Shown here piece after piece: positions 1 to 7,206 of a stretch of 13,471 nucleotides of DNA. A program made the position numbers and the translations under genes. The stretch is from GCA-002701945 sp964442015 (GTDB taxonomy: Bacteria; Fidelibacterota; Marinisomatia; Marinisomatales; TCS55): NCBI GenBank assembly GCA_964442015.1, contig CAYTYA010000043.1, positions 1 to 13,471 of the forward strand, in the 5' to 3' direction. Positions within the stretch are counted from its first letter, which is position 1. Every line of letters starts with the position of its first letter. The notes beneath the pieces were generated by a model, which was not told the origin of the DNA, ran no database searches, and saw nothing but the letters and a program-made list of their open reading frames with translations.

Positions 1-3000
1 AATCAATAGTCCAATCAAGCTCATCGCTGATATCAAAACCATCATTAATACTTCCAATAGAAGGAGCAACAATATCAACAACAAAACCATCTCCTAAAAT
101 TGTATCAGAAATATTGCCTGCCCAATCAACAGCATATGCACTTGCGAAATACTGAAAATTCGGTTGAAGCGTTAACCCTTCTAATAACGTATCTGCAATA
201 CCATTCGTCTCAGCCCAGGGTATTACATTCCCTACACCAGGTGAAGTACCTACTGCAAAACCAAACCGTAATACACCAGATAGTAAATCTCCACCATCCA
301 TTCCCAATCGTAAAGAATCGGTGCTAGGAGTAAAATCTTTATCTTCCAATACACTACATTCGTACAAATAATTAATAAATGGAGATGAATTATCAAGAAT
401 CACTCTTGAATTATTAGTCGATTGTGTACTGGCACCTCCAGGGTTACCAGCTAAATCATAAGGAGTAAAATTAAATAATATAATCCCTTCAACATCTGTT
501 ACTTGCATTGTTCTTGTAGCAATCCAATTATCTCCAATTCTCGTAATATTATCAGCCGTATCACCTGCAATTAAAACAAAGGGTGTCATAATTTCTTCCT
601 GTGGACGAAATGTAACAGATACATCGTCACCATATTTCGCTCCTTGATTTGAATATAGGTTATCTGATTCAATGGCTATACTATCAAGGATAGGTCCTGT
701 TTGATCTATTTTTATCTGATTTGCGCTTGCGCCTCCAATTCTCGTATACCCTGCAAAATCATTAATTCGAGCAGTGAATAAAGCTAATGATCCCTCCGCA
801 TAATTTTCTGAGTTAATAAACTCTATCCTACTAATTGATATTGTGATAGTATCATTTACATTTGATTCTGCAATAGTATTCAAATCTCCTATTTCTAAAG
901 TATCGCCTCCATCAAAACTAACTAAGGTCTGTACCGCACCATCAATTAAACTAATATCATTATCGATTGGCACAGTAACTAATATATTTTGGTTTGTACT
1001 ATTCCAAAATCCATTCACAACTGTACCACCACTACTAATTACCTGTCCTACAGTAAAGCTTGCTGGTGGAGTTTGATCAAAAAGGACATATGAATTATTG
1101 GAAGTACTATCAATACTAGAACTATTTCCAACTAAATCAACAGCATTGATTGTAAAACTAACTCTACCTTCACTTTCTGAACCAGTTAACCCATACCTGG
1201 CCTGAAAATAATTATTATTTAGTGCAGTTATTGAATTTGCTGGATTATTTAATATTGTTACTGAAGAAGCTGAAACACGCTCATGAACACGGAATGTCAA
1301 TATTATCGTATCATTTGCACCTGCTAGGGATGAATCAGCAGCATTGGATGAAATTGATACAATGGGAAATACTGGATCAGTACCATCAAATCTAACATAA
1401 CTAGTATCTGTCGTTGTTGTTATATCCCCATAATCATTTCCATTTAAATCTGTATAATCTATAACAAATGGAACAATCCCATCTTGATCCTCATTCCCAG
1501 CAATAATATGATATAAATAACGATTATTTGCTGGGGATTCATCTTCTGCTGTTCTAGAATTAATCTCAGAGCTGGTTAAATTAATTGGCATATCTGTTCT
1601 TAATTCGACAATAATTGAATCTCCTGGTCTTGCCAATGAATCTCCGTAGCTACTATTGGATTTAATTTTTAATAATAAAACTTCTGGACCTGCAGCACTA
1701 AAATCAACGCTACTACCATCATCAACAGAATTATAATTTGAACTCATATTTCTGGCAGTATCTCCTGCAGATAAAACAAATGGCAATATACCTTCAGTCT
1801 CTGCTCCTGTCATTCGTCTGAAAACTCTTGAAGAGAAACCATTAATATGCTCATACCCATCGAAGGACTGTCCTCCAATTGTACCTGAAACAGTATCAAT
1901 CCCCTCTAATTCTCCGGTAAACTGAATATAAACCGTATCTCCAAGTATTGCTCTCGTAGGATCATTATTTGTAGAAAAAATTGTTTTCCCTATTAACGTT
2001 GGACTAGTTTGATCAATCTTTAAAATTGAAGAACTTGTATCACCTGTTGTTGAGTTATGAGGAGCATCCCACATAATACTATATATTTCTACAGAGGCAT
2101 TTTCTGCAAAACCAGTTATTCCTTCAAAAACTGAGTCTGGAAAAGTAATTGTATAATCTGTACCAATATGATTTGCTTCTATATTATAACCAGGAGGAAA
2201 TAATTGACGTGATGGTGGGGCATTAAAAATAATATATGGGTGAGCAACACCTTCTGTTAAAGTTAGATCATTATCAATAGGGATTGTGATACTTAATCCA
2301 GTATTTGTACTATTCCAAAACCGCTGAGCAACTGTACCTCCCGCAGGCACTACCAATCCGGTAGTATACGCTGAAGGATTAGTCATATCACAAATCACAC
2401 TAGAACTATTATCAGTTGACGATCTTGTATCTGAATTCCCTGAAAAATCTTGATAATTAAACGTAAAACCAATTGTCCCTTCCTGGTCACTATTCTCTAT
2501 TACAATACTTGCTATAAATGTTGAATCATCATTGCTACTTACTATGGATGCTACTTTATTTAAAATATTTGCATTCACTGCAGCAGATCGAAGTTTTTCA
2601 TTTGACTGGAGTTTTACAAAAACACTATCGCCAAGTTTGGCATAACCATTATTATTATTATTAGAATAGGTCGTAATAAATACACTAGGAGTCACATCAT
2701 CATAGATTACAGTTGAACTATTTGTAACATTAATAAGTGTATCAGGATTGCCAAATGTATCATGATATGGTATAGAAAAGACGACTGGTCCATTTGTCTC
2801 GCCACCAGCAAATGTATATGTAGCAGTATATTCATTTCCACTTACATTGGTAACAGTTGCATTATTCGTTTGAATAGTTGCCGTTGGTGTAAGTACAGCT
2901 TCTGCTGTAGTAAAAGATATCGTAGCTGTATTACCAATTTTTGCATATGTTGTATCAGCATTATCAGATGAAATCGAAATTGGGTTTGCATTATTTAATA

Positions 3001-5158
3001 CTTGTTTTACCAGCAACGTATCAACAGAACGATTACCTATAGTTTCATTTCCCGCATTATCGATTAATTTCGTTGTTATTTTTAAACGTGCGCCCTCAAC
3101 AAATCCAGGAACATTTTCTAAAAATTCTGCACTAGTAATCGTACTCATTGAATCCACTAAATCATTGGTAGCAATTGTATGATTTTCACCAAAATCAGTA
3201 AATGCACCATCATTGACGCTAATTCTCATTTTCACATTTGCTCCCAATAGAGCATTGGGATCATATATTGGATCTAGAAGAGTCGGATTGATCAATGTTG
3301 TAGGTGCATTATTAAGCCATCCTGTAGCATCGCATGCACCATTACTATTCCCAGTTGCATCATTTAGAACCGTTCCAGTCCCCTCCCCCATTTTCCAGTA
3401 ACTGACTAAACCTGTTTCATTGCCATTTAGTGTCCAAGAACGAAACCCTGCGATTTCTGATTCAGTTCTTGCATAATTCCATAATCTGACATCACAAACC
3501 TGGCCATTGAAATAATTAAAGTTTGCATCATTTTTAAACTTACCAATAAAAAACTCTGAACCTGAAACATGATCATAATCTACATTTCCTGTCCGATTTA
3601 CTGCGCTAACTAAGACCCCATCTTTATAAATCTTGATTTCTGAACCATCATAAGTTCCTGCTAAATGAGTCCATACTCCATTCTGAATACTAGTTGAAGG
3701 ATTCGATTCCCATTGATCTTGAGGAGAGCTGTCTGTTACAAGAAAAAATCTCCATAATCCATTAAAATAAACAAAACCATATCCTGATTCATTGCCAGCA
3801 ACAGCTTGTCCATATGAAATCATCCCATCATATGTATCTGCAGATTGTACTTTAGCCCATACTTCCAATGTTAATGTATTTAATTGTAAACCATTTGTCC
3901 CATGGCTTGTAACACTGGTTGAATTATCATTATAAAATCGACTCCATCCATCTAGGACATTAAAATCTGAAATAGCAGTATCTGGAGGCAGTGTTAAATA
4001 CACTTCTAGATTTGTATTAATACTATTCCATACCTGATCCCTTGTCCAAGGCTCTCCACCTCTAGGAAATATATGCCCAGTATTATATGCTATGGGACCA
4101 ATGCGATCAACAATAACTTTTGAACTATTGGTTGTTTGCGTTACGGTTTGGCCTGAAATATTATCAGAACTAATAAAATCAATTGAAAATAACAATGGTC
4201 CCTCAGCATCATTTGCCGAAATTGTTTTGGTTGCAGAGTAGTCTGTTCCACTTCCTGTGCTAGAAATAAATTCTCCATTCATTATCACTGTAGGCGGGGC
4301 AATTAAATCAGTATTAGAAGTCATGGATAACGTTACATCATCATTATTGACTGCACCTGTTGGGTTATCAACAGGTCCTGTAATATTTACAGTGTTCAAT
4401 ACTGGAGCACCATAAATCTTAACATTATCAAGATACCAGAAGTTAATATTATATGAATACGTTCCATGAGATCTAAAACGAATTTGTAATGTATCTATAT
4501 CTCTTAACCCAGTTAAGAAAAAACTATTTGTCCCCCAGGGAATATCTACCGCACCCAAAGAGGCATCCGCAAGAAATGTTAAGGCATTTTCCCATCCTGA
4601 ACCGGTGCAATATTCAACTTCAAGATATTCATTCGTTGTTGTGCTCTCCCAAGCATCAAAATACATATCAAATGATATTTTTATATCAGAGAATTCTGAA
4701 ATATTAATTAATGGGGAATACATTGCTGTTGAGTAATCTCTTGTATGAGAATACCTAAATATAGCCACAGGAGAAGAAGACCAATTTGGCGCAGATGAAT
4801 TTTTTTTCCAAACTTCTACACTACTTTGTCCATCTAGGTAGAATGAATCTGGAGGAGTAAAAGATGAATAATATTGATCATCATTACTACAAGAACCATC
4901 GTCACAATCATAATCATCAGTCGTACTACTAAAATTAAAACTGTTCCCTGCGCTATGAGTAACTTGTGCAGATACCCATTTATCAAAATTCGTCCCTGAA
5001 CCCCCAGAAAATGTTTCAACAAATGGAAGATTTTCATAAGTAGTAGTCCCATCTTTAACAACAAAATCTCCTGGATCAGTATCGGTACTATATATTATGC
5101 TAAATGGAAAAAAAACTGCCATAATAAAGAACATGTTTTTTGTAACTATAGACTTCAT
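1..5158 (-). CDS. Giant secreted multidomain adhesin-like protein (Ig-like repeats + LamG), 3' end outside window
   Basis: The frame is open from the ATG at 5158 to the window edge (1719 codons, no stop), so the C-terminus and any sorting domain are missing. A signal peptide covers about residues 1-24 (MKSIVTKNMFF..., cleavage near IIYS/TD). Residues about 45-250 form a MAM or choice-of-anchor-J-like jelly roll ending in WYLDNVKIYG. Seven Ig-like A repeats follow, at about 252-356, 722-820, 821-925, 1051-1158, 1159-1261, 1262-1364 and 1490-1592; each ends in a pattern like D..GN...T..SS.V..D...P. Three B repeats contain a WNS.N motif and end in KIDQT.P or a variant. The first B repeat (about 357-720) holds an inserted LamG domain (about 403-613; LEVWAKV, GVWTHLAGTYDG, IYKDG, VSYWKMGEG). 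An Fn3-like module lies at about 1593-1695, before a further domain cut off by the window. The start overlaps the previous stop as ATGA; no Shine-Dalgarno is visible. Surface adhesion or glycan binding is inferred. Confidence 0.9.
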   Translation of the reverse strand, partial: MKSIVTKNMFFIMAVFFPFSIIYSTDTDPGDFVVKDGTTTYENLPFVETFSGGSGTNFDKWVSAQVTHSAGNSFNFSSTTDDYDCDDGSCSNDDQYYSSFTPPDSFYLDGQSSVEVWKKNSSAPNWSSSPVAIFRYSHTRDYSTAMYSPLINISEFSDIKISFDMYFDAWESTTTNEYLEVEYCTGSGWENALTFLADASLGAVDIPWGTNSFFLTGLRDIDTLQIRFRSHGTYSYNINFWYLDNVKIYGAPVLNTVNITGPVDNPTGAVNNDDVTLSMTSNTDLIAPPTVIMNGEFISSTGSGTDYSATKTISANDAEGPLLFSIDFISSDNISGQTVTQTTNSSKVIVDRIGPIAYNTGHIFPRGGEPWTRDQVWNSINTNLEVYLTLPPDTAISDFNVLDGWSRFYNDNSTSVTSHGTNGLQLNTLTLEVWAKVQSADTYDGMISYGQAVAGNESGYGFVYFNGLWRFFLVTDSSPQDQWESNPSTSIQNGVWTHLAGTYDGSEIKIYKDGVLVSAVNRTGNVDYDHVSGSEFFIGKFKNDANFNYFNGQVCDVRLWNYARTESEIAGFRSWTLNGNETGLVSYWKMGEGTGTVLNDATGNSNGACDATGWLNNAPTTLINPTLLDPIYDPNALLGANVKMRISVNDGAFTDFGENHTIATNDLVDSMSTITSAEFLENVPGFVEGARLKITTKLIDNAGNETIGNRSVDTLLVKQVLNNANPISISSDNADTTYAKIGNTATISFTTAEAVLTPTATIQTNNATVTNVSGNEYTATYTFAGGETNGPVVFSIPYHDTFGNPDTLINVTNSSTVIYDDVTPSVFITTYSNNNNNGYAKLGDSVFVKLQSNEKLRSAAVNANILNKVASIVSSNDDSTFIASIVIENSDQEGTIGFTFNYQDFSGNSDTRSSTDNSSSVICDMTNPSAYTTGLVVPAGGTVAQRFWNSTNTGLSITIPIDNDLTLTEGVAHPYIIFNAPPSRQLFPPGYNIEANHIGTDYTITFPDSVFEGITGFAENASVEIYSIMWDAPHNSTTGDTSSSILKIDQTSPTLIGKTIFSTNNDPTRAILGDTVYIQFTGELEGIDTVSGTIGGQSFDGYEHINGFSSRVFRRMTGAETEGILPFVLSAGDTARNMSSNYNSVDDGSSVDFSAAGPEVLLLKIKSNSSYGDSLARPGDSIIVELRTDMPINLTSSEINSRTAEDESPANNRYLYHIIAGNEDQDGIVPFVIDYTDLNGNDYGDITTTTDTSYVRFDGTDPVFPIVSISSNAADSSLAGANDTIILTFRVHERVSASSVTILNNPANSITALNNNYFQARYGLTGSESEGRVSFTINAVDLVGNSSSIDSTSNNSYVLFDQTPPASFTVGQVISSGGTVVNGFWNSTNQNILVTVPIDNDISLIDGAVQTLVSFDGGDTLEIGDLNTIAESNVNDTITISISRIEFINSENYAEGSLALFTARINDFAGYTRIGGASANQIKIDQTGPILDSIAIESDNLYSNQGAKYGDDVSVTFRPQEEIMTPFVLIAGDTADNITRIGDNWIATRTMQVTDVEGIILFNFTPYDLAGNPGGASTQSTNNSRVILDNSSPFINYLYECSVLEDKDFTPSTDSLRLGMDGGDLLSGVLRFGFAVGTSPGVGNVIPWAETNGIADTLLEGLTLQPNFQYFASAYAVDWAGNISDTILGDGFVVDIVAPSIGSINDGFDISDELDWTID
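379..4400 (-). repeat. Two interspersed families of Ig-like protein repeats
   Basis: Translation shows about seven A-type units of roughly 100-108 residues and three B-type units of roughly 125 residues (plus a LamG insert in the first). Read from the N-terminus the order is A-B, A-A-B, A-A-A-B, A. A units share a G(D/N)(S/T/D) strand motif early, an E-G...F...D..GN segment late, and a closing V..D...P. B units share GG...FWNSTN-like and (I/V)DND-like motifs. At the DNA level the units are strongly diverged; short shared stretches remain, such as the WNS.N codons near 1000 and 2310. This points to old duplications rather than recent amplification. Unit boundaries are approximate. Confidence 0.75.
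2648..2662 (-). repeat. (AAT)5 microsatellite coding for five asparagines
   Basis: Five perfect ATT units on the plus strand encode a run of five Asn in a loop of the third A-type repeat of the giant protein. Because the unit is three bases, slippage would change loop length without breaking the frame. Confidence 0.8.
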
Positions 5159-5745
5159 TGGATTGTGACAGAAGCGTTTCTGATCCCTTGAATAGAAATT
5201 ATTTCATCTAATGGGGTAACTAACTCACACTGCGTTGTATCATATTCTACAAGTGTTTCACCACTATTAAGTGCCGTAAAATATAATTCAGCAATATGTC
5301 CTGTTTCAGTGACATAAGATAAAGCACCTTCTTCTCCCAAGTACCAAGCAAATATATCAATTGTTCCAAAAACAACTGAATAAGTAAACAAAGGAGTATT
5401 GGCTCCATTATTAGTCAATAATACACCTGGTAGAATCGTGTCAAGTTGTATTAACTCCGCATTGTAAGTTATATGGGCATGTACTCCTGCTAAGGTAGTA
5501 TCATGATCAATAATATATGTTCCTATTGTAACAGAATCACCATTGGAAACAATCTGCGTAAGGGGATGCATCGTTAATGCTGGGGGAAAGACTCCAGCAA
5601 TAGAATCGGCTATCACATCTATTGGATTATCTAATTTTATTTCATATGTCTTACAAGAAAAAAAAATAATAGTACTTAGAAATCCAATAGAAATAAACTC
5701 AAGTCTAATTATTTTTTGATAAAGTAGTGTAAGATAGTTCTTCAA
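5155..5745 (-). CDS. Cohesin-like domain lipoprotein
   Basis: This is a 196-residue protein. An N-terminal hydrophobic stretch ends in FFSC, a plausible lipobox with Cys31 as the lipidated residue, so it is probably membrane-anchored. Residues about 60-196 match the cohesin fold pattern: GDSVTIGTYI near the start, a LAGVHAHITYNAELIQL strand pair, a G-rich middle, then HIAELYFTALNSGET and a final short strand. Cohesins bind dockerins in cellulosomes, but such domains also occur as general beta-sandwich modules in surface proteins. The start is TTG, the only in-frame conventional start upstream of the signal, without a visible Shine-Dalgarno. Its TGA overlaps the ATG of the giant protein by 4 bp (ATGA), so the two are probably translationally coupled and may act together. 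A 9-base A/T run lies in the signal codons at 5658-5666. The domain call is fairly good; the partner is unknown. Confidence 0.82.
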   Translation of the reverse strand: MKNYLTLLYQKIIRLEFISIGFLSTIIFFSCKTYEIKLDNPIDVIADSIAGVFPPALTMHPLTQIVSNGDSVTIGTYIIDHDTTLAGVHAHITYNAELIQLDTILPGVLLTNNGANTPLFTYSVVFGTIDIFAWYLGEEGALSYVTETGHIAELYFTALNSGETLVEYDTTQCELVTPLDEIISIQGIRNASVTIQ

Positions 5746-5758
5746 AATGCTGATAACG

Positions 5759-5764
5759 ATTATA
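5759..5764 (-). promoter_or_regulatory. Possible internal -10 box (TATAAT) before the cohesin-like gene
   Basis: A perfect TATAAT reads on the minus strand in the 52-nt gap between the DUF5683 gene and the TTG start at 5745. A start about 7 nt downstream would leave only about 7 nt of leader. No good -35 is present at 16-18 nt, and AT-rich DNA yields such boxes by chance. Confidence 0.25.
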
Positions 5765-5779
5765 CCAACTGATTGAAAT

Positions 5780-5796
5780 CCACTTTAACCACTTTA
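5780..5796 (-). repeat. 8-bp direct repeat with 1-nt spacer
   Basis: TAAAGTGG occurs twice on the minus strand (5789-5796 and 5780-5787) separated by one base, just after the stop of the DUF5683 gene and just upstream of the possible -10 box. It could be a regulator half-site pair or a small duplication; nothing in the window settles which. Confidence 0.5.
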
Positions 5797-5797
5797 T

Positions 5798-6733
5798 TTA
5801 TTTACGACGATAGGGTTCGGGTCCATGAATAAACCTTTGAGGCCTCGGACCAGCAACATATGCATGAATAGCATTAATTGCCCATACTGTTCCAATCATA
5901 ATTCCATTGTTAATCATTGCTTTGTTATAACTTTTATGAGCATTATAAAATCCTATTGTCTCTTTGCGTAGTCGCAATACCTCATCAGGATCTGTTTCTT
6001 TATCATATAATTTCGAAGATTCCTGTAAACTTTTAACTGCCGAAGAATACTGTGTAAAGTTAAAGAATAGTATTCCAAAAAGTACTGCTTCAACAGATGG
6101 GAAAGCAAAACCTGGTAATCTCTTATTTGAATAAAATTGTCCCCAGCCCGGTGCAACCGTTGATCTCCAAAGAGCGCCGAATGGAGTTTTATCCTCTTTA
6201 ATATCTTTAGGATGCTTGGGGAATAGATCTCTTCTTGGTTGCATTAATTCATATGGAGGATCTTCACCGATCAATGCCCAAGAAGCAATATTAGATTCTG
6301 CTTCTAACGCATTAATTACATCTAGAATATTTATTTGTATTGTACTAATAGCGCCTCCCGATCGAGTTGAAATTATTTCTCCCGACAATATCGATCCATA
6401 TTGCCCAACTTTTGTCCCTGCATACATCACATAGTCAGCAGATAACTCTTGCCCAATACTTACAATTATCTCCCTATCAGGCATTTGTCTTTCAGGATCA
6501 TTAAGATCGGTATATTGACCCACAACAGATAAAACTATTTCAGGATCAATAACTCTCATTTGTGGTGTTGCTTGCAACTGAGATGACATAGATGAAAAAA
6601 GTTCTCCGTATTGGACTATAGAAGCGCTATCCATAGTTACATCAATGAATGCAATGCTTCCGGTATAATCAGCACTTTTAATTATACCAAAAAAAGTTAT
6701 AGAAATAATTAATACTTTATATCTAGGGGTCAA
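5798..6733 (-). CDS. CsgG/TolB-N-like plus DUF5683 membrane protein
   Basis: This is a 311-residue exported or membrane protein with an N-terminal hydrophobic signal (about 5-21). Residues about 23-140 resemble the alpha/beta fold of CsgG, FlgO or GNA1162-type proteins: IAFIDVTMD, a long helix, MRVIDPEIVL, then IGQELSADYVMYAGTKVGQYG. Residues about 183-295 match DUF5683: LWRSTVAPGWGQFYSNKRLPG, a hydrophobic segment at about 212-226, a charged helix with YDKETDPDEVLRLRK, and a second hydrophobic segment at about 276-294. Both halves are typical of envelope proteins in this phylum group; the biochemical role of DUF5683 is unknown. The start is TTG, supported by an AGGA five bases upstream (6739-6742) and a 4-bp TTGA overlap with the PEGA gene stop; no usable ATG lies nearby. 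An assembly or scaffold role for the downstream surface proteins is only an inference. Confidence 0.85.
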   Translation of the reverse strand: MTPRYKVLIISITFFGIIKSADYTGSIAFIDVTMDSASIVQYGELFSSMSSQLQATPQMRVIDPEIVLSVVGQYTDLNDPERQMPDREIIVSIGQELSADYVMYAGTKVGQYGSILSGEIISTRSGGAISTIQINILDVINALEAESNIASWALIGEDPPYELMQPRRDLFPKHPKDIKEDKTPFGALWRSTVAPGWGQFYSNKRLPGFAFPSVEAVLFGILFFNFTQYSSAVKSLQESSKLYDKETDPDEVLRLRKETIGFYNAHKSYNKAMINNGIMIGTVWAINAIHAYVAGPRPQRFIHGPEPYRRK

Positions 6734-7206
6734 TTAGATCCTGATTCAGGTTGATATCGAGTATAAATAAACTCTGCATTACGATCAGCAATAATAACTT
6801 GGTCATCAAATAGTTCATCTAGGTAGTATACACGTAAGCGATGGGGACCCGCTTCAAGATTTAATTTTATCTTTTCATCGCGCCACGTATGTTCTCCATT
6901 CAATTCAAAAGTGAGACCTTTTTCTTTTGCGCGAAATTTTATTTTATACATCGGATTAAGAATAAAATCAGCAACCAGTCTCTTCGCATCTTGTACAGAT
7001 ATTTCATGGGTAGCTGGTGCATACCCATCTGCTTCTAAACGAACTTCATGCAACCCAGGCCGTACTGAATAACCTTTTACAGGAGCAGACCCAATTTCTT
7101 TTCCATCTAAGATTACTGTTGCTCCTTTTGGAAGAACTTTAATATCTAAAGTTACCTGACCAATCAGATGCGATATTAAAATAAAAATTATTAATAAGTA
7201 TTTCAT
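6730..7206 (-). CDS. Exported PEGA-domain protein
   Basis: This is a 158-residue protein with a clean signal peptide (MKYLLIIFILISHLIG, likely cleaved before Gln17). Residues about 18-86 are a PEGA domain: LPKGATVILDGKEIGSAPV, then RPGLHEVRLEADGYAP. This beta-sandwich is named for its P-E-G-A motif and is common in surface and S-layer-associated proteins. Residues about 87-152 look like a second, worn PEGA-like unit (GLTFELNGE, LEAGPHRLRVYY). There is no catalytic motif, so binding or structure is likely, on the periplasmic side or outer surface. The ATG at 7206 overlaps the preceding lipoprotein stop by 4 bp (ATGA), and its own TGA overlaps the next gene's TTG. Little Shine-Dalgarno is visible, in keeping with coupled translation. 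Confidence 0.88.
   Translation of the reverse strand: MKYLLIIFILISHLIGQVTLDIKVLPKGATVILDGKEIGSAPVKGYSVRPGLHEVRLEADGYAPATHEISVQDAKRLVADFILNPMYKIKFRAKEKGLTFELNGEHTWRDEKIKLNLEAGPHRLRVYYLDELFDDQVIIADRNAEFIYTRYQPESGSN

Noticed and set aside
843..1076. Plus-strand and other short open frames within the giant gene (also 2762-2971, 3213-3401, 4489-4707)
   Set aside because: They are antisense shadows of a continuous, domain-rich 1719-codon frame, with no ribosome binding site.
1..5158. Possible frameshift or pseudogene in the giant gene, since a long stretch has no closed frame
   Set aside because: Reading from the ATG at 5158 to position 2 stays in one frame with continuous domain matches; the lack of a stop is due to the window edge.
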